Assembly (NCBI GenBank): GCA_021788565.1
Contig: JAJYKO010000009.1
Coordinates: 1-21,391 of the forward strand
Length of the DNA stretch: 21,391 nucleotides
DNA from: Chloroflexota bacterium
GTDB taxonomy: Bacteria; Chloroflexota; UBA6077
Direction: 5' to 3'
Shown here: positions 14,779 to 21,391 of the stretch, piece after piece
Layout of the letters: every line of letters starts with the position of its first letter
Position numbering within the stretch: position 1 is the first letter of the stretch
Notes under the pieces: model-generated
The model's database searches: none
Told to the model about the DNA's origin: nothing
The model's input: the letters and a program-made list of their open reading frames with translations, nothing else
Made by a program: the position numbers and the translations under genes

Positions 14779-14859
14779 CAAGCGGATACCGTTAACGCCA
14801 ACAGCGGCTTGTCCACGGTGGTGTAGAATGGCTGAATTGCAGTCAAGGAGGGTACTTGC

Positions 14860-15204
14860 GTGAAGATACATAGCTGGGATTCCGTAGAGCCAGCGCCGTC
14901 GGATCACGGCGAGGGCGTGTCTATCCGCTGGGTCATCAATCGCGAGCACGGCGCCCCCAACTTCGCTATGCGTGTGATCGAGGTTCAGCCAGGGAAAGCG
15001 ACCCCTTTCCACGCCCACTGGAACGAGCATGAGGTGTACATTCTGGAGGGCAAAGGAACGGTGAAAGGATCTGAGGGAGACAGAACTCTCGGGGTCGGGG
15101 ATGTGGTCTACGTGGCTCCGGACGAGGAACACCAGTTCGCGAACTCCGGAGCCGAGCCGTTCAAGTTCATCTGCGTCGTCCCCCTCGACAAGAGCCAGAA
15201 ATAG
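14860..15204 (+). CDS. Small single-domain cupin
   Basis: This 114-residue protein starts at GTG 14860 with AAGGAGG 8 bp upstream. Cupin motif 1 is FHAHWNEHEVYILEGKG (metal ligands His51, His53, Glu56 or His57) and motif 2 is GDVVYVAPDEEHQFAN with His91, so a metal-binding site is complete. It is a different subfamily from the cupin at 6818-7150. It stands alone on the plus strand, divergent from the two-component genes and followed by a fold-back repeat. Role unknown; isomerase, dioxygenase or small-ligand sensor are the family precedents. Confidence 0.88.
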   Translation: MKIHSWDSVEPAPSDHGEGVSIRWVINREHGAPNFAMRVIEVQPGKATPFHAHWNEHEVYILEGKGTVKGSEGDRTLGVGDVVYVAPDEEHQFANSGAEPFKFICVVPLDKSQK

Positions 15205-15205
15205 G

Positions 15206-15389
15206 GGCCAGGGGACGGGGTCAGGGGGCAGGGGTCGGGGGACGGGATAGACAGTGTATGCAGGATGAAGGACTCAGCGGCAGGATGGCCGCATACACAT
15301 CCTGTTCATTCTGCCCATCCTGTTCGCGTCCGCCGTCCCCTGTCCCCTGACCCCCATCCCTGATCCCTATCCCCCGTCCCCGTCCCCTA
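15206..15389. repeat. Fold-back repeat with G-rich and C-rich arms, copy A
   Basis: Directly after the cupin stop, a G-run arm (15206-15246) is mirrored by a C-run arm (about 15334-15388), giving a long imperfect inverted repeat. Inside it is a second perfect pair, GTGTATGC with GCATACAC, and several CAGGAT units. A related element sits at 20334-20513. The G runs could form quadruplexes. The element has no coding capacity and resembles a small non-autonomous or REP-type intergenic repeat, possibly acting as a transcription terminator for the cupin gene. Confidence 0.7.
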
Positions 15390-15435
15390 GAATAGGGCGT
15401 TCCCCCCACATCGCTATAGGGCGTTCCGCCTATTC
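15390..15435. repeat. 12-bp direct repeat inside an inverted repeat upstream of dsr genes
   Basis: ATAGGGCGTTCC occurs at 15392-15403 and 15416-15427 (24-bp period). GAATAGGGCG (15390-15399) pairs with CGCCTATTC at the far end with one bulge. It may be a regulator site for the downstream sulfite reductase operon or the tail of the fold-back repeat. The remaining bases to the dsr start hold only the palindrome at 15473-15489. Confidence 0.45.
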
Positions 15436-15472
15436 AATGAAGCCGACCCGAAGACTAGACTCCGCTTGAGCA

Positions 15473-15489
15473 CAGGCAAAGTGTGCCTG
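15473..15489. promoter_or_regulatory. CAGGCA-N5-TGCCTG palindrome before the dsr operon
   Basis: A perfect 6-bp inverted repeat with a 5-bp spacer ends 53 bp before the DsrA-like start. A TTGAGC at 15466-15471 could be a -35 box, which would put the palindrome in the promoter spacer. The matching -10 is poor, so this is a candidate operator only. Confidence 0.35.
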
Positions 15490-15542
15490 ATTCCTTTGTG
15501 TGGCGTCGCGTGCCGCGGCGCCAGGCCTTCGAGGAGAAGCCC

Positions 15543-16754
15543 ATGACAGGGGTTGTGCAGAGTGGGCAATCAGATCAGATGCATCTGTGCGACCGCCTAT
15601 CAGATGGGCCGTATCCCAGCCACGTGCGCGAGCTGCGAGAGAGTCGTTTCCCTCTCCGTATGGTCGAGGAGGGTCTCCTCCGAAATCGGACTCAGTGGAG
15701 CACGGGCGGCTACATCTCGGTTCCGCCGCTTCTCGCCGGCATAGCCGTCACGGGTAGCTCCCGCCCAGAGATAACCCCTGAAATCACGTTCCTTCGGCTT
15801 TTGGGCATCCCGGGCGGCTTTCTTTCGCCCCGACTGATGCGAAAGCTGGCAAACCTCGCAGACGAGTTCGGGGACGGGCACCTTCGCTGGACGACCGCCG
15901 GCAGCATCGAGTTCGGCGTGGACAGGAACCGGTTGATGGAGGCCGCTGCCGCCGCCAACGAAGCGGGGTTGGACGTTGGCTCTACCGGCGACGATATACG
16001 CAACATTTCGGCCTGCCCGGGCAGCTACCGGTGCGATCTCGCGCTGGTGAACGCCCCGGACATCGCATTCGCTCTCGGCCAGGCTACTATCGATGACCAG
16101 CAATATCCTGGCTTCCCCAACAAACTGAAGAGCGCGGTTTCCGGGTGCCCTAACGATTGCGTCAGGGCGCAGATGCAGAAGGACCACGCCTTCGTTGGGG
16201 TCTTTCGTGGAGCTCCGGTTGTAGATCACGAGACGATGGACTGGTGGCTGGAAGAGGGCTGCCGAACCGCGGCATCCGTGGGAAGCTCTCCGCCCATGAC
16301 CGTGGACGACCTGATTCGGGGCTGCCCGGGTGCCGCCATCGAGCGATCCGGACGTTCCATCGCAATAGACGGCAGTGCCTGTCGCCACTGCATGCTGTGC
16401 ATCAACAAATGTCCCGCCATTCGTCCAGGCGAGGAGCGTGGCGTTGCCTGGGTCGCGGGGGGCAAGTACGGGCATCGAGGAGCAAACGGCCCCATGACGG
16501 GCTTTGTCCTCTCCACCTTTATCCCCGCGGTCCCGCCAGACTACACCGAAATCCTGGACGTCTACAGGCGCTTCCTGGATCTGTACGCCGATCATGGCCG
16601 CCGCAAGGAGCGAGTGGGTGATATGCTTGTCCGGATGGGGCTAAGGACTGTGCTCGAGCTCATGGAGTTAGAGCCAGACCCTGCTGTGCTGGAAGAGCCC
16701 GCGCAGAAGATGTTCGTTGTGTGGCCGGTAGCCGAGCCGGCGAGGCGACGATGA
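15543..16754 (+). CDS. dsrA: DsrA-like sulfite reductase alpha-type subunit
   Basis: The start is ATG 15543 (403 residues) with GAGGAG 6 bp upstream; an open frame to GTG 15483 lacks a ribosome site. The siroheme-[4Fe-4S] ligands are complete: Cys158-x5-Cys164 (CPGSYRC) and Cys202-x3-Cys206 (SGCPNDC). Two of the three lysines that precede this motif in DsrA are kept (Lys194, Lys196), the third being Ala198. The inserted ferredoxin domain has Cys261 (CPGAAI) with Cys280-283-286 (CRHCMLC), and the tail matches DsrA (ERVGDMLVRMGLRTVLEL). It should pair with the next gene to reduce sulfite (or a related substrate) by six electrons in the cytoplasm. It is clearly divergent from classical DsrA, so it may be a DsrA-like family member; phylogeny would settle the name. 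ATGA overlap with the next gene. Confidence 0.85.
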   Translation: MTGVVQSGQSDQMHLCDRLSDGPYPSHVRELRESRFPLRMVEEGLLRNRTQWSTGGYISVPPLLAGIAVTGSSRPEITPEITFLRLLGIPGGFLSPRLMRKLANLADEFGDGHLRWTTAGSIEFGVDRNRLMEAAAAANEAGLDVGSTGDDIRNISACPGSYRCDLALVNAPDIAFALGQATIDDQQYPGFPNKLKSAVSGCPNDCVRAQMQKDHAFVGVFRGAPVVDHETMDWWLEEGCRTAASVGSSPPMTVDDLIRGCPGAAIERSGRSIAIDGSACRHCMLCINKCPAIRPGEERGVAWVAGGKYGHRGANGPMTGFVLSTFIPAVPPDYTEILDVYRRFLDLYADHGRRKERVGDMLVRMGLRTVLELMELEPDPAVLEEPAQKMFVVWPVAEPARRR

Positions 16755-17821
16755 GGGGGAGACTACCCGCCGGTATCATGCCGGACCCCAGGAGCCAGAT
16801 CCCGGAGCTTCTGCTACGTAATGAAGGGAAATGGGTCCGTCACGAGGGACTGAGGGCAGGCGTATACCGCCACATCTCCTCCACAGGCGAAAAGTGCATC
16901 ACGGTTCGCGCACTTCTTCCACCTGGCGGGGTCCTTTCCGCCGCGAGCTGCCGCCAGCTCGCGGAACTGGTAGAGCGCTACGGACAGGGTGCCAGGCGCA
17001 CCAGCCGTGGCGCCTTCGAAGTGCTGGGAGTCGACCCATCGCGAGTAGATGAGCTAGTGGCAGAGATGGAGCGGCTCGGCTACCCGGTTGGGGGCACCGG
17101 CAACTCCCTGCACATCATCAAGTCCTGTGGGGGCTTCACCAGCTGTCAGAATGCGGCTATCGACTCCCCGTCTATCGCAAAGGCCATAGGGGACAGATTC
17201 TTCGACGACGCTGTCACCCAGCGGTTCCCGGCGTGCCTCAAAATCTCTGTCGGGGGATGCCCCAACCAGTGTGGAGGCGGCGGAGAGGCGGACATCGGTA
17301 TTCTTGGCATGTTCAAGGGCATCCCGCAGGTGGACGATGCCGCTCTCGTCGAGGCCAAGTGCGACGTGCCGCTCCTCTGCTTCTGGTGCCCTACCGGTGC
17401 AATAAAGCCGAAGCCGGTCCGGAACGGGATGTCGGTCGAGGTAAACACCGAAAAGTGCATACGTTGCACCTCTTGCGCGAACCTGTGCTCCTCTGCGATA
17501 CGGATGGGAGGGGAACGAGGGGCGGCCATAGCTGTTGGTGGAACCAGTGCCAACACGGGGAAGGGGCCGCGCCTGGGCCGGATGCTGGTGCCATTCGTTC
17601 CATCCTCGGGGCCACTGGAGTATGATCGTATCCTGGAAGTCGTGGGGCGGATAGTTGACGCGTGGAAGAGCGGAGCTAGAACCGGCGAGCGAATAGGAGC
17701 TTACGTCGACCGAGTTGGCTGGTCGGCTTTCCTTCGAGATACAGGAGTCGAGTTCGACCTGTGCCTGATAGACAACTTCTCGCCAGTCTCAGTACGGAGG
17801 AATCTGCAGCTACGGTGGTAA
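16751..17821 (+). CDS. dsrB: DsrB-like sulfite reductase beta-type subunit
   Basis: The start is ATG 16751 in a 4-bp ATGA overlap with the DsrA-like gene (356 residues); an opening to 16721 is less likely. DsrB features run in order: GGTGNSLHII before the first cluster motif, Cys126-x5-Cys132, Cys170-x3-Cys174 (GGCPNQCG), a CPTGAIKP motif (Cys213), the ferredoxin loop Cys236-239-242-246 (CIRCTSCANLC), and the end GWSAFLRDTGVEFDLCLIDNF, close to classical DsrB. Classical DsrB has Thr in place of the first Cys of Cx5C and a CCx3C motif instead. Here both standard pairs are present, so the cluster ligation is of the DsrA or ancestral type. It forms the partner subunit of the alpha-type protein. 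Confidence 0.85.
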   Translation: MRGRLPAGIMPDPRSQIPELLLRNEGKWVRHEGLRAGVYRHISSTGEKCITVRALLPPGGVLSAASCRQLAELVERYGQGARRTSRGAFEVLGVDPSRVDELVAEMERLGYPVGGTGNSLHIIKSCGGFTSCQNAAIDSPSIAKAIGDRFFDDAVTQRFPACLKISVGGCPNQCGGGGEADIGILGMFKGIPQVDDAALVEAKCDVPLLCFWCPTGAIKPKPVRNGMSVEVNTEKCIRCTSCANLCSSAIRMGGERGAAIAVGGTSANTGKGPRLGRMLVPFVPSSGPLEYDRILEVVGRIVDAWKSGARTGERIGAYVDRVGWSAFLRDTGVEFDLCLIDNFSPVSVRRNLQLRW

Positions 17822-17826
17822 CCGAT

Positions 17827-18054
17827 ATGCAGGTCAAAATCGAGTGTCCGCAGTGCGGCTACGTGATGTTCGTATTCGACGAAGAGTCGCTGCACTCCAA
17901 TAGAACGATTAGACGGGCCTACGAGCACGCCCTGAAGAACCCGGTTCTGTGCGCCAACTGCAACAGTTGGGTGCAACGGCCCAGGGTAGAAAGGGGTGAC
18001 GCAGATGTGTTGCCCGCGAGTGATGATCGCGGCGCCCCACGGCCGATCGGGTAA
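17827..18054 (+). CDS. 75-residue double-CxxC (zinc-ribbon-like) protein in the dsr operon
   Basis: The gene begins 6 bp after the DsrB-like stop and its last 50 bp overlap the DsrN start region. Two CxxC pairs (Cys7-Cys10 in ECPQCGY and Cys42-Cys45 in LCANCNSW) suggest a zinc ribbon or rubredoxin-like metal site. The C-terminal 20 residues are low-complexity and may reflect overlap coding. The ribosome site is weak (GGTGG), so translation may be coupled to dsrB. It occupies the place where dsrD lies in many sulfate reducers but does not resemble DsrD or DsrC. Function unknown; a chaperone or electron-transfer partner for the reductase is one guess. Confidence 0.65.
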   Translation: MQVKIECPQCGYVMFVFDEESLHSNRTIRRAYEHALKNPVLCANCNSWVQRPRVERGDADVLPASDDRGAPRPIG

Positions 18055-19405
18055 GACTACCGTCTCCATCGGCATCGTAGCAGCGCTGGCGGGCCGAGGC
18101 CTCACAGTTCAGCCCTTCAAGAAAGGCCCCGACTACATAGACCCCAGTTGGCTCAGCGGCGCTGGAGGGAGACCGTGCCGCAACCTCGACCTCTTCATGA
18201 TGGGAGAGGATGCCACCGCGACGGCATTTCGGCGCGCGACCTCAGATGCCGACATCGCCGTCATAGAAGGGGCGATGGGGCTATACGACGGTCTGGACCT
18301 CGAGGGGTCGGGGAGCTCGGCAGCGTTGGCGCGTCTCCTAGGGGTCCCGGTCCTGCTAGTGGTGGACGCGACCCGGATGACGCGGAGCGTGGCGGCGCTG
18401 GTCGGCGGCTACCAGCGGTTCGAGCCCGGGGTGAACGTAGCCGGAGTGGTGTTGAACAACGTGGGCCACAGCCGGCACGAGGAGATGCTGGTCGCTGCCA
18501 TCGAGAGATACTGCGGTATACCGGTGGTGGGCTCCATTCCAAAGAGAAGAGAGCTCACGATCGCCGATCGGCACCTCGGGCTGGTGCCACGGGGTGAAGA
18601 CGATGGGCTGGTCCCCGTCATCGAAGAGGCCCATCGAGTGGTCGAGCAGCACGTGAACCTGGATCTCCTGCTGGAAATCGCGCGCTCGGCGGCCCCACTG
18701 CCGGAAAATACCGGGTTGGAGGCCTCCGAGGCGAGCGCCGAGCCCTCGGTCCGAATCGGCGTGATAAGGGATCGGGTCTTCAGCTTCTACTACCCCGAGA
18801 ACCTGGAAGCCCTGGAGAACGCTGGCGCCAGGTTGGAGATCGTGGACTCACTCGCCGACCGGGTCCTTCCCGCGGTCGACGCCCTCTACATAGGCGGCGG
18901 ATTCCCCGAGGTGTTCATGGGTCAGTTAGAGGCCAACGAATCGCTGCGACGCGACATCCACCGGCGCGTTCAGGGAGGACTGCCCGTGTACGCTGAGTGC
19001 GCGGGGTTGATCTACCTATCCCGCGCAGTCCGCTGGGGAGACCGGAAGGCAGAGATGGTGGGCGTGCTGCCGTGTGAGATCGAGATGACCCGCCGGCCGC
19101 AGGGTCACGGCTACGCTGTGGCCGAGGTTGTGGCAGCCAACCCCTTCTTCTCCAGGGGAGAGAGCCTCAGGGGACACGAGTTTCACAACACGCGGGTGGT
19201 CTCTCTGGATAGAAGCAAGACGAAGTTTGCCTACAAGCTCCGCAAGGGGTTCGGCATTGATGCCGACCACAACGACGGCCTGATGGTCGACAACGTCCTG
19301 GCTGCCTACACCCACCTTCACGCGGCCGCGGTGCCCAAATGGGCCGAGCGTTTCGTCGAAGCAGCGCAGCGAGAGGCGCGGGTTCCAGCGAGCAACCCCG
19401 GCTGA
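18005..19405 (+). CDS. dsrN: Cobyrinate a,c-diamide synthase family amidotransferase, likely DsrN (siroheme amidase)
   Basis: From ATG 18005 (AAGGGG 8 bp upstream) the protein is 466 residues; a GTG at 17996 is a weaker start. It has the CobB/CbiA layout. A synthetase domain carries the P-loop APHGRSGKTT (10-19), KGPDYIDP (40-47) and the IEGAMGLYDG motif. A class I glutamine amidotransferase domain follows, with GGGFPE (298-302), nucleophile Cys332 (YAECAGL) and a GHEFH motif. CbiA amidates cobyrinate in cobalamin synthesis, but no cobalamin gene is nearby. In dsr operons the same family (DsrN) amidates siroheme to siroamide, the prosthetic group of sulfite reductase. Position directly after DsrAB-type genes supports DsrN. 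Confidence 0.85.
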   Translation: MCCPRVMIAAPHGRSGKTTVSIGIVAALAGRGLTVQPFKKGPDYIDPSWLSGAGGRPCRNLDLFMMGEDATATAFRRATSDADIAVIEGAMGLYDGLDLEGSGSSAALARLLGVPVLLVVDATRMTRSVAALVGGYQRFEPGVNVAGVVLNNVGHSRHEEMLVAAIERYCGIPVVGSIPKRRELTIADRHLGLVPRGEDDGLVPVIEEAHRVVEQHVNLDLLLEIARSAAPLPENTGLEASEASAEPSVRIGVIRDRVFSFYYPENLEALENAGARLEIVDSLADRVLPAVDALYIGGGFPEVFMGQLEANESLRRDIHRRVQGGLPVYAECAGLIYLSRAVRWGDRKAEMVGVLPCEIEMTRRPQGHGYAVAEVVAANPFFSRGESLRGHEFHNTRVVSLDRSKTKFAYKLRKGFGIDADHNDGLMVDNVLAAYTHLHAAAVPKWAERFVEAAQREARVPASNPG

Positions 19406-19437
19406 GCGTCGGGCGTGGGGTCGTCCACACGGTTCGT

Positions 19438-19507
19438 CGTCATGCCCGCGAAGAGGAGCACTTTATCGCCGTACCGGAGCCTGGATCCCGCCTGCGCGGG
19501 AATGACG
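19438..19507. repeat. REP-like inverted repeat
   Basis: CGTCATGCCCGCG (19438-19450) and CGCGGGAATGACG (19495-19507) are inverted repeats matching at 12 of 13 positions. The motif GTCATTCCCGC...GCGGGAATGAC is a type seen scattered between genes in many bacteria. It lies 33 bp after the DsrN stop, so it could also act as a 3' end structure for the dsr operon. Confidence 0.7.
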
Positions 19508-19620
19508 GTTCCGCAAGCCCGCGGGCACTCCATGGGAGGCCGTGCAGGTTCATAATCGCTTCGGTACAGGTATTACCCGCTTCTTCGACGACCCCATCCT
19601 TCGACGCTACAGCTGTGTGG

Positions 19621-19650
19621 TTGACTGCGAAGCCCGATGGTTGCTATGTT
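19621..19650 (+). promoter_or_regulatory. Promoter of rex
   Basis: TTGACT (19621-19626) and TATGTT (19645-19650) are 18 bp apart, placing a transcription start near 19657, about 40 nt before the rex ATG. This is one of the better sigma-70 matches in the window. No perfect Rex operator overlaps it. Confidence 0.5.
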
Positions 19651-19695
19651 TCACCTGTTCAACCCAATCGGGACTAGCGCGAGAAGGAGTAACGC

Positions 19696-20325
19696 ATGGA
19701 ACAGCGGCCGAAGGTTCCCACTCCATCTCTGAACCGCCTTCCTCTTTACTACCGCTACCTCCTGGAGGCGCAGGAGCTACGGCTGGCGGTAGTCTCCTCG
19801 GAGATGCTGGGCGATGCCGCGGGTGTGCCGGCAGCGCAGGTGAGAAAGGATCTGGCATACCTCGGCGAATTCGGTCGTCCCGGGGTTGGTTACGACGTCG
19901 CCGAGATGCGCGACAAGCTGGCGCGGCAGCTTGGGCTGGATGTGGAGCGCGAGGTGATTGTCGTCGGGGCCGGCCGGCTGGGCAGCGCCATCTCTGCATA
20001 CCGAGGCTTTACGACCTACGGTCTACACATCGCTGCGCTGTTCGATAACAACCCCGACAGGATTGGGGCACGGGTGGGCAGCCTGGAGGTGCTGGACGTC
20101 TCACAGCTCCAGAGCTTCGTTAGGGACCATTCCATCCGAATAGCCATTCTCACGGTGCCGGCCACTGAGGCCCAGGCCGTGGCCGAGCAGGTGGTCAGTG
20201 CGGGTATAACCGCCGTCATGAACTTCGCCCCAGCCAAACTGGAGCTTCCGGCGGGTGCGGTGGTCTCCAACGAGGACCTCGCTGCCAGGCTCGCGACTCT
20301 CGTCTTCCGCCTCTCCCACGGGTGA
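19696..20325 (+). CDS. rex: Redox-sensing transcriptional repressor Rex
   Basis: This 209-residue cytoplasmic regulator binds DNA when NADH is low and is released when NADH/NAD+ rises, controlling fermentation and anaerobic respiration genes. The N-terminal winged helix (about 1-80) includes RLPLYYRYLLEAQ and AAQVRKDLAYLGEFGRPGVGY, typical of Rex. The NADH-binding Rossmann domain has VVGAGRLGSAIS (GxGxxG), FDNNPDRIG and a MNFAPAKLELP loop before the swapped C-terminal helix. Length is normal. AAGGAG lies 7 bp before ATG 19696. It stands alone between repeats, downstream of the dsr operon, which is a plausible target of redox control. It could also regulate genes elsewhere. Confidence 0.95.
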   Translation: MEQRPKVPTPSLNRLPLYYRYLLEAQELRLAVVSSEMLGDAAGVPAAQVRKDLAYLGEFGRPGVGYDVAEMRDKLARQLGLDVEREVIVVGAGRLGSAISAYRGFTTYGLHIAALFDNNPDRIGARVGSLEVLDVSQLQSFVRDHSIRIAILTVPATEAQAVAEQVVSAGITAVMNFAPAKLELPAGAVVSNEDLAARLATLVFRLSHG

Positions 20326-20333
20326 TGGGGCGA

Positions 20334-20513
20334 GGGGTCAGGGGACAGGGTTCAGAGAACGGGGGAGTACCGAACAGGATAGACGGGATGTAGAAGAATA
20401 GGCAGGATACGGTACCTACTACCTATTATCCGCCCTGTCTAACTTTATCTATCGTGCACATCCTGTCCCGGATCCCTGCCCCCCCGTTCCCTGACGCCTG
20501 GCCCCTGATCCCT
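20334..20513. repeat. Fold-back repeat with G-rich and C-rich arms, copy B
   Basis: A G-rich arm (20334-20367) pairs imperfectly with a C-rich arm (20476-20512); both strands read GGGNTCAGGGGNCAGG followed by TCAGnGAACGGGGG. CAGGATAG and CAGGAT units lie inside, as in copy A at 15206-15389. It fills the gap between the converging rex and SDR genes, and the SDR stop codon lies at its edge, so it may act as a bidirectional terminator. Confidence 0.7.
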
Positions 20514-21219
20514 ACTTGAACGGCCAGAGGTTGATCTCCTGCGTCCAGGCTCGCTCGGACTGGCTCACGACGGCCACAATCGCCTGCGCGATGTCCTCAG
20601 GCTGCAGCAGTTTGACGCCCTGCCGCTCACCCGGCTGCCACCCACCGAAACTTGTGTCGATGCTTCCAGGGATCAGGGTCGTCACCTTGATTCCCCACTC
20701 CATCAGCTCCGCGGCGAGCGACTCTGAGAATCCGATCACGGCGAACTTGGAGGCGGAATAGGCGGCGATGTTGGCATAGCCCTGCTTGCCGGCGCCCGAT
20801 GAGATGTTGATGATGTGCCCCCTCCTCTGCTTCTTCATCGCCTCGATGAAAGCCCGCGAGCAGAGAAAAGGTCCGGTGACGTTGACGGACTGGACGCGGT
20901 TCCAGTCCTCCAACTTGGTGGACTCCACCGGCCCACGGAGCATTATGCCCGCGTTGTTCACAAGCACGTCTGCGGTCCCGAATGCGGAAAGGACCCGCCC
21001 TGCCATTCGAGCCACCTCGGCCTCGTCGGTGATGTCGGACGGGGCGGTGAGCGCCTCCCCACCCAGCGATTCGATCTCACGCGCCACCTCCTCAAGCTCC
21101 CTCTCCGTCCTTGCGACGAGGGCGACCCTGGCCCCATGGCGCGCGAATTCTAGCGCTATGACCCGGCCCGCGCCCCGTCCGGCGCCTGTGACCACCACGA
21201 CTCGACCCTTGATCTCCAC
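20512..21219 (-). CDS. Short-chain dehydrogenase/reductase (NADP-type)
   Basis: This 235-residue classical SDR starts at GTG 21219 with AGGAGG 9 bp upstream. The cofactor motif is TGAGRGAG (11-18), with the second Gly pattern slightly altered (GAG for GIG). Arg37 after strand 2 favours NADP(H). NNAG is at about 87-90, and the catalytic Asn (NVTGPF), Ser (NISSGAGK) and YSASK are all present. It lacks the usual C-terminal GG extension and ends in EINLWPFK. It is unrelated in detail to the two SDRs of the catabolic block. Substrate unknown. Confidence 0.9.
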   Translation of the reverse strand: MEIKGRVVVVTGAGRGAGRVIALEFARHGARVALVARTERELEEVAREIESLGGEALTAPSDITDEAEVARMAGRVLSAFGTADVLVNNAGIMLRGPVESTKLEDWNRVQSVNVTGPFLCSRAFIEAMKKQRRGHIINISSGAGKQGYANIAAYSASKFAVIGFSESLAAELMEWGIKVTTLIPGSIDTSFGGWQPGERQGVKLLQPEDIAQAIVAVVSQSERAWTQEINLWPFK

Positions 21220-21345
21220 TATTACTACCTCCTGACCCGGTTGTGGGGGGGAATGGGCACTTCTGACTCGGTTCCATCCTGTGTTGGCGAGTGTGACGCT
21301 GTGTTGGGGCTGGTCGGTCGACGGTTGGGAAGGTGTGTCCCCCTG

Positions 21346-21365
21346 GCTGCCCCTCTTTGGGCAGC
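21346..21365. other. Small hairpin in the right-edge non-coding stretch
   Basis: GCTGCCC (21346-21352) and GGGCAGC (21359-21365) form a 7-bp stem with loop CTCTTT. The surrounding 21220-21391 shows no supported gene. It may be the promoter and leader region of the minus-strand SDR gene, but no clear promoter hexamers were found. Confidence 0.3.
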
Positions 21366-21391
21366 TTCGGCCTTGCCCTGTGCCGCCCTTC

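Noticed and set aside
15206..15389. CRISPR-like or tandem array in the G-rich/C-rich stretch
   Set aside because: The units are irregular in length and spacing and form inverted arms, not regularly spaced direct repeats with spacers.
15600..16595. A 331-codon open frame antisense to the DsrA-like gene
   Set aside because: It lies fully opposite a gene with clear catalytic motifs, shows no recognisable domain, and such long antisense frames are expected from the GC-rich codon pattern.
18005..19405. Assignment as cobalamin-pathway CobB/CbiA
   Set aside because: The family match is real, but no other cobalamin gene is present and the placement after dsrAB-like genes favours the DsrN role.
19646..19670. 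Rex operator upstream of rex (TTTCACCTGTTCAAC)
   Set aside because: Only one half resembles the TTGTGAA/TTCACAA consensus and the symmetry is poor.

Overview
The window reads as a GC-rich bacterial chromosome segment. Chloroflexota (a Dehalococcoidia/SAR202-like lineage) is my best guess. It rests on the Rex repressor, on a substrate-binding lipoprotein with a long Ala/Pro/Thr linker, on orphan TRAP and TTT binding proteins, on many oxidoreductases and on G-rich fold-back repeats. No rRNA or other taxonomic marker is present, so this is an inference. I see no tRNA, CRISPR array, transposase or phage gene.

Region 1 (1-12700) is a catabolic block. A HAD-type phosphatase gene runs off the left edge on the minus strand. 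Next comes a short plus-strand pair (a TTT-family solute-binding lipoprotein and an SDR dehydrogenase). It converges on a ten-gene minus-strand operon transcribed from about 12600 down to 2765. In transcription order the operon encodes: nitrilase-superfamily amidase, SDR dehydrogenase, TRAP binding protein, ferredoxin fused to a BFD-type domain, LarA-like (DUF2088) protein, small cupin, HpcH/HpaI aldolase, divergent NadC-like phosphoribosyltransferase, CinA/MoaB-like COG1058 protein and UbiD-family decarboxylase. Several junctions overlap (4 bp, 4 bp and 20 bp). Both transcription units are preceded by the same 98-bp upstream element (523-620 on plus, 12568-12665 on minus; 70 of 98 positions identical by my ungapped hand alignment). 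They therefore look like one regulon, probably for uptake and breakdown of a carboxylate or amide substrate. The most intriguing part is the LarA-like protein. It keeps the His/Lys/His spacing that holds the nickel-pincer nucleotide in lactate racemase, and it sits beside homologues of pyridine-nucleotide enzymes.

Region 2 (12696-15204) holds a NarL/DesK-type two-component pair (response regulator, then four-helix membrane histidine kinase) with its own promoter and leader hairpin. A divergently transcribed cupin gene follows.

Region 3 (15205-19405) starts with a 184-bp fold-back repeat and goes on to a compact sulfite reductase operon: DsrA-like, DsrB-like, a 75-residue double-CxxC protein and a CbiA-type amidotransferase best read as DsrN (siroheme amidation). 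The DsrB-like subunit carries Cx5C...Cx3C cluster ligands, unlike classical DsrB. No dsrC, dsrD or dsrMKJOP lies within the window.

Region 4 (19406-21391) has a REP-like inverted repeat, a good promoter, the redox repressor gene rex, a second fold-back repeat related to the first, and a minus-strand SDR gene. Rex next to an anaerobic-type reductase operon fits redox control, but I found no convincing Rex operator.
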